64,000 bases of DNA from Paroceanicella profunda (GTDB lineage: Bacteria > Pseudomonadota > Alphaproteobacteria > Rhodobacterales > Rhodobacteraceae), in NCBI RefSeq assembly GCF_005887635.2, contig NZ_CP040818.1, positions 558,001 to 622,000 on the forward strand. The letters are read 5' to 3'. The notes beneath the pieces were generated by a model that was given only the letters and a program-made list of their open reading frames with translations, did not search any database and was not told where the DNA came from. Position 1 is the stretch's first letter, and each line of letters starts with the position of its first letter. This document shows positions 35,857 to 48,154 of this stretch, piece after piece. The position numbers were made by a program, and so were the translations under genes.

Positions 35857-37451
35857 CCGGGCTGCTCGCGCTCCGCGGCCTCCACGTGGCGTATGGCACC
35901 GGCCCGGACACGGTTCCGGCGCTGCGCGGGGTCGATCTCGCGGTGGCGCCGGGAGGGCGGCTGGGGCTGATCGGGGCCAGCGGCTCGGGCAAGACCACCG
36001 CCCTGCGCGCCGCCCTCGGCCTGTTGCCGCCCGACGGGCGGATCACGTCCGGAACGGTGAGCTTCGACGGGCGGGACATCACTGCCGGCCCGCCCCGGGG
36101 CCTGCGCGGCGCGGGCCTCGCGATGGTGTTCCAGGACGCGCGCGCCAGCCTCAACCCGGTGCGCAGCGCCGGGGACCAGATCGCCGATGCGCTGCAGGCC
36201 CATGCCGCGCTGTCGCGCACCGCGGCGCGGGCGCGGGCGCTGGACCTGCTGGGCGAGGCCGGGCTGGCGGAGCCCGGGGCGGTGGCCGGGGCCGTGGCGC
36301 ACCGGCTCTCCGGCGGCCAGTGCCAGCGTGTCGCCATCGCCGCCGCCCTGGCCTGCGGGCCGCGGCTGCTGGTGGCCGATGAACCTGCCACCGGACTCGA
36401 CGGCCCCGGCCGCGCGGCGGTGGTCGCGCTGCTCGACAGGCTCTGCCGCAGCCGGGGCATGGCGCTGGTGCTCATCTCCCACGACCTGCGCCTCGCGGCC
36501 CGGCTGTGTGACCGGGTGGCGGTGATGGAGGGCGGCCGGGTGATCGAGGCCGGGCCGGCGGAGCGGATTTTCCGGCATCCGGAACAGCCCCGGACCCGGC
36601 GCCTGCTCGCCGCCTGCCCCGCCCCGGGGCGCGGGCTGGCGGAGCTGGATCCGCAGGCGCCCGCCCTGCCGCCCCGCCGCCCGGCGCCGGCCGGCCCGCC
36701 GCTGCTCTCCCTGCGCGGCCTCGGCAAGCGCTTCGGGCGCGGCGGCGGTGGCCTGCAGGACATCAGCCTGGACCTCGCCCCGGGAAGCTGCGTCGGCCTC
36801 ACGGGGGAGAGCGGCGCCGGAAAGACCACGCTGGCGCGCATCATCGCGCGGCTGGAGGACCCGGACACGGGCCGCATCCTGCTGGACGGCACCGATCTCG
36901 CCGCCTGCCCGGCCCGCCGTTTCCACGCGCATCCGGCGCGCGGCGCGGTGCAACTGGTGTTCCAGGACCCGCTCGACAGCCTCACCCCGCGGCGCCCGGT
37001 GTCGGAGGCCATCGCCGAGCCCTTGCGCCGGCTCACCGGGCTGCGCGGCGCGGCGCTCGCCGCACGGGTGGCGGAGCTGGCCGGGCAGGTGAGCCTTGAT
37101 CCCGCACTGCTGACCCGACTGCCCGGCGCGCTTTCCGGCGGGCAGCGCGCACGGGTCGGCCTCGCGCGCGCGCTCGCGCCCGCGCCGCGGCTTCTGGTGC
37201 TCGACGAACCCACCGCCGCGCTCGACATGCACGTCCAGGCCGGCGTTCTGCACCTGCTGGAGCGCCTGCGCGCGCAGCTCGGCCTCACCTGCCTGCTGGT
37301 GAGCCATGACCTCGAGGTGCTGCGCCTGATGTGCGACCGGGTGGTGGTGATGCAGGCCGGGCGCATCGTGGAGGACGCCCCGCCGGACCGTCTCTTCGCC
37401 GCGCCCGGGCACCCGCACAGCCAGGCGCTCATCGCCGCCGCGCGGGGGTGA
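35853..37451 (+). CDS. Dual-domain ABC transporter ATP-binding protein (DppD-DppF fusion type)
   Basis: This 532-residue protein carries two complete nucleotide-binding domains, as in GsiA/YejF-type importers. Domain 1 has Walker A GASGSGKTT, signature LSGGQCQRVAIA and Walker B LLVADEPATGLD. Domain 2, after a Pro-rich linker at about residues 255-285, has Walker A GESGAGKTT, signature LSGGQRARVGLA and Walker B LLVLDEPTAALD. Each domain keeps its H-loop His (SHDL). It powers the importer encoded by the three preceding genes. The operon ends here; the following 306 bp to 37757 hold short direct repeats (GCGGCGCTCACGGCC at 37482 and 37571) and no gene. Confidence 0.93.
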   Translation: MTGLLALRGLHVAYGTGPDTVPALRGVDLAVAPGGRLGLIGASGSGKTTALRAALGLLPPDGRITSGTVSFDGRDITAGPPRGLRGAGLAMVFQDARASLNPVRSAGDQIADALQAHAALSRTAARARALDLLGEAGLAEPGAVAGAVAHRLSGGQCQRVAIAAALACGPRLLVADEPATGLDGPGRAAVVALLDRLCRSRGMALVLISHDLRLAARLCDRVAVMEGGRVIEAGPAERIFRHPEQPRTRRLLAACPAPGRGLAELDPQAPALPPRRPAPAGPPLLSLRGLGKRFGRGGGGLQDISLDLAPGSCVGLTGESGAGKTTLARIIARLEDPDTGRILLDGTDLAACPARRFHAHPARGAVQLVFQDPLDSLTPRRPVSEAIAEPLRRLTGLRGAALAARVAELAGQVSLDPALLTRLPGALSGGQRARVGLARALAPAPRLLVLDEPTAALDMHVQAGVLHLLERLRAQLGLTCLLVSHDLEVLRLMCDRVVVMQAGRIVEDAPPDRLFAAPGHPHSQALIAAARG

Positions 37452-37757
37452 GGGCGGCACACCGCGCGCAAGGCCGCCGCCGCGGCGCTCACGGCCGGAG
37501 CCGCACGCAGCATGCAAGGCGACAGGTGCCCCATGGCAACCGGCACCCCGCTGCGGGCAAGGCGGCAGGTGCGGCGCTCACGGCCCGAGCCGCCCGTCGC
37601 ACCGCAGGAAACCGGTGAGCGACAGGCCCTGGCCGCCTCTCCCGCCCCCCGGCGCACCCCGCCGGGCCGCACACCGGGGCGGGGGGCGAGGGCCCTGCGC
37701 CCCGGGAGGTCCGGCGGAGGGCCGCGCCGCTCAGGCCAGACGGCTCAGCCCCGGGCC

Positions 37758-38009
37758 GCTCGACACAGGCGGTGCAGCGCGGGCGTCCACCACAGGTGCC
37801 TCAACGCCAGCCGCTCAGCGCTGTCCGCTCGGCACAGGCGTCTCAGCGCCGGCTGCTCAGCGTCGTCCGCGCGACACGGGCGGCTCAGCGCCGGCTGCAC
37901 AGCATTGCCCGCCCGGTACAAGCGGCTCGGCGCTGTCCGCTCGGCTCAGGCGGCTCGGCCCCGGCCGTTCGGTGCAGCCCGCGCAATGCGGGTGCGGCAG
38001 CGCGGGGGT
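37758..38009. repeat. 42-bp tandem repeat array, six units
   Basis: Units start at 37758, 37800, 37842, 37884, 37926 and 37968, with the recurring core CTCAGCGCCGGCTGC and GTCCGC-CGGCACAGG-type halves; divergence between units is moderate. The array ends exactly where the stop codon of the next (minus-strand) gene begins, and the bases over that stop (TTCAGCGCAGGCGG) look like the start of a seventh unit. The unit is 14 codons long, yet no frame across it looks like a real protein. Confidence 0.8.
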
Positions 38010-38831
38010 TCAGCGCAGGCGGGGCGGTTTCGACGGGTCCATGCCGGGGGCGGCGCCGGGGATCGGCTTCATCTCCGGCTCGGGCTGCGGCTCGGGCAGT
38101 TCGAAGCCGATGCCGTGCCGGCGGAACGCCGCGAGCACCGGGCTCTGCGCATCGAGGAACACGATGTCGAGCACCGCCGTGTCGGGGCCGGAGAGCCGGT
38201 GCGTCTCCGCCAGCGCCTCGGCCACGGCGCCCCGCGCGCCCTCGGGCACGTCGGTGAGCGCGAGCACCGGGGCCTCGGCGCCGCCGGGATAGACCGCGTT
38301 GGCCAGCCAGGCGCCGCCGACGATCCCCGCCAACCCGGCCAGGCGTTCGTCCAGCGCGATCACCCGCGCCTCGATCACCTTGGGCCGGCCGATGCGCTCC
38401 GGCACCAGGCTCTCCTCGGAGATCTCCGCGCCCAGCACCTCGCCCATCCAGCCCAGCGCCTCGGGCGGCAGCAGGATCGCGGAGGGCGCCACGCCCAGGT
38501 TCAGCCCCAGCGTGATGTCGCGTTGCGCCAGCAGCGCCGCCAGCCGGCGCCCGGAGAGCGCGGCAAAGGGTGTGGGCGCGTCGACGAAGCCGGCCATGCG
38601 CTCCTCGGTGTCGAACACCAGCGCCACGTCGCCCTCGCCGGTGGGCAGGATCATCGGGCTGAGGGTGGTGGCGCCCTCGGCGGGCTCCGCGTCGAGGAGC
38701 AGGAACAGCTCCGCCCCCGCCAGCCGCTCGTAGAAGCGCATCCGCGCCGCCACGTCCTCCGGGGCGGCCTCCATCGCCGCATGCGCCGCATCCAGTGCCG
38801 TCCGCTGCTCCGCGTCCATCGCCTGCCTCAT
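38010..38831 (-). CDS. SseB family protein
   Basis: The 273-residue protein matches the SseB family: two related alpha/beta halves, 'FLLLDAEPAEGATTLSPMILPTGEGDVALVFDTEERMAGF' and 'LNLGVAPSAILLPPEALGWMGEVLGAE', then a C-terminal enhanced-sensitivity domain around 'LTDVPEGARGAVAEALAETHRLSGPDTAVLDIVFLD'. SseB-fold proteins were named from enteric rhodanese-associated and type III secretion-linked factors, but this cytosolic version has no defined role. The last ~30 residues are Pro/Glu-rich and partly overlap the edge of the 42-bp repeat array. Confidence 0.8.
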   Translation of the reverse strand: MRQAMDAEQRTALDAAHAAMEAAPEDVAARMRFYERLAGAELFLLLDAEPAEGATTLSPMILPTGEGDVALVFDTEERMAGFVDAPTPFAALSGRRLAALLAQRDITLGLNLGVAPSAILLPPEALGWMGEVLGAEISEESLVPERIGRPKVIEARVIALDERLAGLAGIVGGAWLANAVYPGGAEAPVLALTDVPEGARGAVAEALAETHRLSGPDTAVLDIVFLDAQSPVLAAFRRHGIGFELPEPQPEPEMKPIPGAAPGMDPSKPPRLR

Positions 38832-39334
38832 CGCCGTCCCGGCCGCACAGCGCGGCCCTCAGCCCACGGGATGACCCATTCCGCGCCCGGGGGCAACCCC
38901 CCGGGGCCCCACGGAAGCCGACAGCCCCCGCCCAGGCGATCCGATGGCGCGACGCGACAGCCGCGCGCCCTCCGCAGCAGGTTGAGAGCCGAGCTGCGAG
39001 GCCCCGCGCCCGCCCGCGGACAGTCCGGGTCGGCGGTCAGGCCAGCCGTCAGGCCGCCCGGAGGGGCACATCCCGAAGCGGCGCGGACGGGGGCGAAGGC
39101 GGCGATACGGCATCCCCGCCCTTCCGGCACCCGTGGACGGAGACGCTGCCGGCGCGCCGCGCGACGACCGGCGGGCCGGAACCATGCCCGCGCCGCAGAC
39201 CGCGCGCACCGGAAGCCGCGCGGCCTGTCACCCTCCGGGCGCCGTGACGGATCGCGGATCGGCGGCGGGCACGGCCTTCTCCCCGCGGGGTCCTGACCGG
39301 CGCGTGCGGTCGGAAGGCGGCGCCGGCCGGCCCG
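38832..39334. other. 503-bp gap without a recognisable gene
   Basis: Only a strong GC hairpin just upstream of the SseB-like gene stands out (CCCGGGGG 38886-38893, loop CAAC, CCCCCGGG 38898-38905). The remainder shows no coding signal, array or RNA that I can support. Confidence 0.5.
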
Positions 39335-40459
39335 TCAGGACCCGCCGGCACCGGACAGCACCCAGTCCGCCACGCCGGCATGCACCCGGGCGGCATCGAG
39401 ATCGCGCAGCAGCATGTGCCAGCCGCCGGGCACGAAGTCGAAGCGCTTCGGCGACGGCAGGGCCGCGTAGGCCGCGCGCACCGGCTCCTCCGGCACCACC
39501 TCGTCATGGGCGCCGTAGACCATCAGCGTGGGCAGCGGGTCGTGCGGCGCGGCGGCGACGGCACGGTCCATCAGCCGGATCAGCCCCATGAAGTCGCGGC
39601 TGGCCGGGGCGTGGATCACCAGCGGGTCCGCGCCGAGGGCCAGCAGCATGGGGATGTTGTCGGAGGCCTGGATCTCCACCACGCCGTCGCCCGTCCAGCG
39701 CTTGTCGGGCACGAGCTGCTCCACGATCCAGGCCGAGGCGCGGTAGGGCAGCGGCAGCGTGGCGCCGCCCCAGACCGCCGGGGCGAGCAGGACGAGGCCG
39801 GAGGCTTCCGGCAGCCGCCCCTCGCCCGCCGCGGCCAGCGCCACCCCGCCGCCCATGGAATGGCCGACCACGAAGAGCGGCAGGCCGGGATGGCGCGCGG
39901 CCACGGCCCGGGCCACCTCCGCCAGGTCGTCGATCAGCGCGTCCGGGCCGGGCCACTGGCCGCGATCGGCGTTGTGGCCGAAGCCGCGCTGATCATAGGC
40001 ATAGACCTCGATGCCGCGCGCCGCCCAGGCCGGGCCGGCCTCGGCGAAGGTGGAGGCGGCATAGTCGCCATAGCCGTGCAGCCCGAGGATGACGGCGCGC
40101 GGCGGCCCCTCCGCCGCCCAGTGCGACAGGGGCAGGCTGGCCCCCGCGGCCCAAAGCGCGTCGTCCGAGAGGCTCAGGGGGCCGATCGGGGCGGCACCCG
40201 GGGGCGCGGCACAACCCGCCAGCAGGGCGCAGGCCGCCACAAGGGCACAGGCGGAGCGCGGCGCACGGGCCACCGGCAGCGCGCAGGCGGCTGGCCGGGC
40301 ACGGGCGGTTAGCCGGGCACAGGAGGAAAGCAAGGCGCAGGCGCATGGCCGAGCACAGGCGGAAATCCGGGCACCGGCGGATAGCCGGGCACCGGTGGAA
40401 GGTCGGGCGCGGGCGGAGAGCCGGGCACGGACGGCCCGCGCGGCGGCACGCCACCTCAT
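39335..40459 (-). CDS. Alpha/beta hydrolase lipoprotein with repeat-expanded signal region
   Basis: The 374-residue protein has a monoglyceride-lipase-like hydrolase domain from about residue 105: 'AVILGLHGYGDYAASTFAEAGPAWAARGIEVYAYDQRGFG', nucleophile elbow GHSMGGG, and late Asp/His in 'MVYGAHDEVVPEEPV' and 'GGWHMLLRD'. Before it, residues 12-83 are twelve hexapeptides of the form A-(R/L)-x-(S/A)-A-(R/C), the last being the lipobox ALLAGC (Cys83). The ATG at 40459 overlaps the upstream uracil-DNA glycosylase stop by 4 bp but has no Shine-Dalgarno. An internal GTG at 40273 would give a normal 20-residue lipoprotein signal (MARAPRSACALVAACALLAG then Cys). The protein is probably anchored in the membrane. 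Confidence 0.8.
   Translation of the reverse strand: MRWRAAARAVRARLSARARPSTGARLSAGARISACARPCACALLSSCARLTARARPAACALPVARAPRSACALVAACALLAGCAAPPGAAPIGPLSLSDDALWAAGASLPLSHWAAEGPPRAVILGLHGYGDYAASTFAEAGPAWAARGIEVYAYDQRGFGHNADRGQWPGPDALIDDLAEVARAVAARHPGLPLFVVGHSMGGGVALAAAGEGRLPEASGLVLLAPAVWGGATLPLPYRASAWIVEQLVPDKRWTGDGVVEIQASDNIPMLLALGADPLVIHAPASRDFMGLIRLMDRAVAAAPHDPLPTLMVYGAHDEVVPEEPVRAAYAALPSPKRFDFVPGGWHMLLRDLDAARVHAGVADWVLSGAGGS
40212..40445 (-). repeat. 18-bp in-frame tandem array encoding hexapeptides
   Basis: Thirteen consecutive 18-bp units run from 40212 to 40445, with plus-strand consensus close to CGGGCGGATAGCCGGGCA (CAGGCGGAAATCCGGGCA, CCGGCGGATAGCCGGGCA and so on). They lie inside the 5' end of the lipoprotein hydrolase gene and keep frame. 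The unit nearest the mature protein encodes the lipobox itself, so the array looks like duplication of signal-peptide codons. Confidence 0.9.
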
Positions 40460-41052
40460 GCCAGCAGCCGGGAAATCTCGCCACGCAGCCACGGAACCAC
40501 CTCCTCCTCGAACCAGGGATTGCGCTTCAGCCACCCGGTGTTGCGCCACGACGGGTGCGGCAGCGGCAGCAGCCCGGGCAGACGGGCGCGCCAGTCCGCC
40601 ACGGTTTCGGTGACCGGGCGGCGCCGGCCGAGATGCCAGCCCTGCGCGTGCCCGCCGATCAGCAGCGTGAGGCGCAGCTGCGGCATCGCCGCCAGCGCCC
40701 GGGCCCGCCAGGTGGCGGCGCAGACGGGCGGCGGCGGCAGGTCCGCGCCGCGCGCGTCATAGCCGGGGAAGCAGAAGCCCATCGGCAGGATGGCGAAGCG
40801 GTCCCGGTCATAGAAGGCCGCCCGGTCCACCCCCAGCCAGCCGCGCAGCCGGTCGCCGGAGGCATCGTCGAACGGCAGGCCGGAGGCATGGACCCGGGCG
40901 CCCGGCGCCTGCCCCGCGATCAGCACCGGCGCGGTGGCGGAGAGGCGGACGACCGGGCGCGGCGCATGGCGGGTGCGCGTGGCGGCGAAGCGCGCGGCGC
41001 AGATCCTGCATCCCGCGATCTCGCGCGCGAGGGGGTCCGGCGCCTCCGTCAC
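40456..41052 (-). CDS. Uracil-DNA glycosylase family protein
   Basis: The 198-residue protein matches the alphaproteobacterial UDG-superfamily group: N-terminal Cys pair (IAGCRICAARFAATRTRHAPRP), motif 1 'VLIAGQAPGARVHASGLPFDDASGDRLRGWLGVD', 'FYDRDRFAILPMGFCFPG' and motif 2 'LPLPHPSWRNTGWLKRNPWFE' with the catalytic-loop HPSWRN. Family 4/5-like enzymes remove uracil or damaged bases; this group's activity is not well defined. The GTG start overlaps the serine hydrolase stop (GTGA), and its stop overlaps the lipoprotein gene's ATG. Confidence 0.85.
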   Translation of the reverse strand: MTEAPDPLAREIAGCRICAARFAATRTRHAPRPVVRLSATAPVLIAGQAPGARVHASGLPFDDASGDRLRGWLGVDRAAFYDRDRFAILPMGFCFPGYDARGADLPPPPVCAATWRARALAAMPQLRLTLLIGGHAQGWHLGRRRPVTETVADWRARLPGLLPLPHPSWRNTGWLKRNPWFEEEVVPWLRGEISRLLA

Positions 41053-41987
41053 GCCGACGCCCCGGCAAGGGCGCAGGCAGCGCGCAGCGTGACGCCCGGG
41101 GCCTCCGCCGCGGCGCAGACGGCGATGGTGCCGGAGGGGAAGCGGAAGGCGGCCAGCGTGCTGCCGGGGCCCGCGCCGCCATGCCCCTCCACCCGGCACG
41201 GGCCGGCGCCCGTGTCGAGCGTGCCGCTCATCAGCCCCAGCGCATAGCCCGGCGCCAGCCAGGGCGGCGGCGCGGCCTGCTCCAGGGGCCGCGCGCAGCG
41301 CAACGCGGCCAGCGCCTCCGGCCCCAGCAGGCGCCCGTCGAACAGGGCGCCCAGCGCCAGAGCCGCCTCCGCCACCGGGCCGATGAGCGTGCCGTGAAAC
41401 ACCCAGCCCGGGTGGCAGGCCCACCCGCCGGGAAAGGCCGTGGTCCGCATGTCCTGCGGTGTCTCCGCCAGCCGCGCGGTGAGCCCGAGCGGCCCCAGCA
41501 GACCGGCGAGCAGCGCGCCGAGCCCCTGCCCCTCGACAGTCTCGAGATGGCGGCGCAGCACCAGGAAGCCGATGTTGGAATAGGCGAAGGGCGCCGGGGC
41601 CGGCGCGGGCGGCGGCATGCGGGCCAGCAGCGCGGCATCGCTCCACGGCGGCGCACCGGAGGCCACGGCGGCGGCATACTCCGGCCAGCCGCCGTAGTCC
41701 GGAAGGCCGGCCCGGTGGCCGAGGAGCTGGCGCGGGGTCACCGCCCGCTCCGGCAGGGGCGTGTCGAGCCCGAGCCGCCCGGCCGCCGCCGCCCGCAGGG
41801 TGAGCACGGCGATGAAGGTCTTGGTGAGGCTCCACCAGGGCACCGGGGCGCCCGCCCCCTCCGGCCCGGGGGCGGGAGCGGCCCCCCCGTGGCTCAGCCG
41901 CCCGTCAGCCGTGAGCCGCGCGCGGAGCATCCCCGGCGGCAGCCCGGCGGGCGGGCTGCCGGAGCGTTCTGGGCGCGGGCCGTTCAC
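41049..41987 (-). CDS. Serine beta-lactamase-like hydrolase (class C / esterase type)
   Basis: The 312-residue enzyme keeps the penicillin-recognising triad: SxxK at WSLTK (Ser53, Lys56), the Y-x-N motif YSN (136-138) and an HGG-type third box at EGHGGAGPG (in place of KTG). This is the class C beta-lactamase/EstB layout. There is no signal peptide, so it is probably a cytoplasmic esterase or peptidase rather than a resistance enzyme. It starts with GTG and overlaps the mtgA stop by 4 bp (GTGA), second in the mtgA operon. Confidence 0.85.
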   Translation of the reverse strand: MNGPRPERSGSPPAGLPPGMLRARLTADGRLSHGGAAPAPGPEGAGAPVPWWSLTKTFIAVLTLRAAAAGRLGLDTPLPERAVTPRQLLGHRAGLPDYGGWPEYAAAVASGAPPWSDAALLARMPPPAPAPAPFAYSNIGFLVLRRHLETVEGQGLGALLAGLLGPLGLTARLAETPQDMRTTAFPGGWACHPGWVFHGTLIGPVAEAALALGALFDGRLLGPEALAALRCARPLEQAAPPPWLAPGYALGLMSGTLDTGAGPCRVEGHGGAGPGSTLAAFRFPSGTIAVCAAAEAPGVTLRAACALAGASA

Positions 41988-42697
41988 CTCTCGACCTCGA
42001 AACAGGCGGAGCGCTTTTCGGCCAGCAGGGTCTCGGCGCCGCGGGCCACGCTGTTGGCCCGGCGTTGCACGAAGGCGCTGGCGCGGGAGGCGGAGCGGCC
42101 CTTCGGGTCCGGCAGGATGGCGGCGATGCGCGCGGCCTGCCCGAGGCTGAGCTTCGCGGCGGAGGTGTCGAAGTAGCGCTGCGCCGCGGCCTCCACGCCG
42201 AAGACGCCCTCGTCCATCTCGGCGATGTTGAGGTAGACCTCCATGATGCGCGCCTTCGGCCAGGTGAGCTCGATGAGCACGGTGAACCCGGCCTCCAGCC
42301 CCTTGCGCAGCCAGCTCCGCCCCTGCCAGAGGAAGGCGTTCTTGGCCACCTGCTGGGAGATGGTGGAGGCGCCGCGCAGGCGGGAGCTGTCGGCCATCGC
42401 GTCACGGATGGCGTCGAGATCGAAGCCCCAGTGGCTGCAGAAATGCGCGTCCTCCGCGGCGGCGGCGGCGCGGGGCATCCAGGGGCTCATGTCCTCCAGG
42501 CTGGTCCACTCGCGGCGGATCTCGCCCAGCCGCACCCATTCGGACACCTGATAGGGCGTCACCGGCGGGTTCACGAACCGGTAGAGCAGCACCCAGAGGA
42601 GGCACAGCGCCGCCAGCCGCAGGCCCCAGCGCAGGAGGAGGCGCAGCGCGAAACGCACCAGCCGTGGCAGGCGCAGGCGCAGGCGGGGGCGCCTCAT
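41984..42697 (-). CDS. mtgA: Monofunctional biosynthetic peptidoglycan transglycosylase
   Basis: The 237-residue GT51 enzyme has one N-terminal membrane anchor (Arg-rich start, then LRLAALCLLWVLLYRF) and the five family motifs: 'AAEDAHFCSHWGFDLDAIRDAM' with the catalytic Glu, 'GASTISQQVAKNAFLWQGRSWLRKGLEA', 'KARIMEVYLNIAEMDEGVFGVEAAAQRYF' and 'LSLGQAARIAAILPDPKGRS'. It polymerises lipid II into glycan strands. The ATG at 42697 is chosen because GGGAGG lies four bases upstream; an in-frame ATG further up runs into the repeat tract. It is the first gene of the four-gene overlapping operon. Confidence 0.93.
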   Translation of the reverse strand: MRRPRLRLRLPRLVRFALRLLLRWGLRLAALCLLWVLLYRFVNPPVTPYQVSEWVRLGEIRREWTSLEDMSPWMPRAAAAAEDAHFCSHWGFDLDAIRDAMADSSRLRGASTISQQVAKNAFLWQGRSWLRKGLEAGFTVLIELTWPKARIMEVYLNIAEMDEGVFGVEAAAQRYFDTSAAKLSLGQAARIAAILPDPKGRSASRASAFVQRRANSVARGAETLLAEKRSACFEVER

Positions 42698-42732
42698 CCG
42701 GCCTCCCGCGGCAGGCCGGATGTGCAGGGCAG

Positions 42733-42795
42733 AGCGCCGGGCCACAGGGCCGCAGCGCCGGGCCACAGTGGCAGAGCGCCGGGCCGCAGGGGCCC
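42733..42795. repeat. 21-bp tandem repeat, three units
   Basis: AGCGCCGGGCC(A/G)CAG recurs at 42733, 42754 and 42775, just upstream of the mtgA start. The unit is seven codons long. It lies in the 297-bp mtgA-gltB gap, which has no gene. Confidence 0.7.
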
Positions 42796-42880
42796 GGTGC
42801 CGGGACGGCCGGCGACGGACGGCGCCCCGGCGAGGCGGAGACCAGACAGGCCCGGTCCGCAGTGCCCGCGCCTGAACCCG

Positions 42881-42944
42881 GCACCGCGGGGGCCCGAGGC
42901 GGAGTGGGCAGCCGATGCACCGCGGGGGCCCGAGGCGCAGTGGG
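42881..42944. repeat. 36-bp tandem direct repeat, two units
   Basis: GCACCGCGGGGGCCCGAGGC starts at 42881 and again at 42917; the first 28 bases of the two units differ at one position only. It lies between the gltB stop and the 21-bp array. Confidence 0.75.
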
Positions 42945-42994
42945 GGCCGGCCCCGCCCGCGAGGGGCGGCGCCGGCCGGAGGGTCATCCGGGCC

Positions 42995-47527
<4,533 letters not shown>

Positions 47528-47579
47528 GGCTGGTCTCCTCTCAGAAACGGGCGGCCCCTCCGGGGCGTTGACATCCAGG

Positions 47580-48084
47580 GCCGGCGGGGCCGGCGCTGTA
47601 ACGGGGAGCCGGCAGGGCCGGCAGGTGGTCCGATGCCGGCAGGGCCGGCGGGTTGTCCGATGCCGGCAGGGCCGGCGGGTTGTCCGATGCCGGCAGGGCC
47701 GGCGGGCAGTCAGAAACCGGCAGGGCCGGGAGGCAATCGCGCCCCGGCCAGGCCGGGGCGGGTCTCGGTCCCGGCAAAGCCGGGGAGAGGCGATCCGCCG
47801 GCGGGGCCGGGGGTATCCGGCCTGCCGGCGGTGTACAGCCTGCCGGCGGGGCCGGCGGTGTGCCGTCTGCCGGCAGGGCCGGCGGTGCGCAGTCTGCCGG
47901 CGGGGCCGGCGGTGCGCAGTCTGCCGGCGGGGCCGGCGGTGCGCAGTCTGCCGGCGGGGCCGGCGGTGTCCGGTCTTCCGGCGGGGCCGGCGGTGTCCGG
48001 TCTTCCGGCGGGGCCGGCTCGGCTCGGTCCGCCGGCGGGGCCGGCGTACCCCGGCCTGCCGAGGGCCCCGGCACGGCCTGCCTT
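47580..48084. repeat. 27-bp palindrome-bearing tandem array, 19 units
   Basis: Nineteen units spaced 27 bp apart (one is 28 and one 18 bp) run from 47580. Nearly every unit contains GCCGGC-(A/G)GG-GCCGGC, self-complementary with a short loop, followed by about 11 variable bases (GGTTGTCCGAT, GGTGCGCAGTCT and GGTGTCCGGTCT sub-families). Neighbouring units share the variable part, showing recent local duplication. It fills most of the 627-bp gap between the GFA gene and gltB, in the presumed gltB leader. Both strands stay open (9-residue repeats), but no start/ribosome site or protein family is evident. It has no spacers of CRISPR type. Confidence 0.9.
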
Positions 48085-48154
48085 GCAGGCTGCGCCGGCA
48101 ACCTTCCGCCTGCCGGTGCCGCGCGGCCCCGGGGTGGACCGGTGCGCGGCAGGC

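Noticed and set aside
41049..41987. An antibiotic-resistance beta-lactamase
   Set aside because: No signal peptide, third box is HGG rather than KTG, and the gene sits in a housekeeping operon.
47580..48084. Repeat array considered as a CRISPR
   Set aside because: The units are head to tail without unique spacers, and there are no cas genes nearby.
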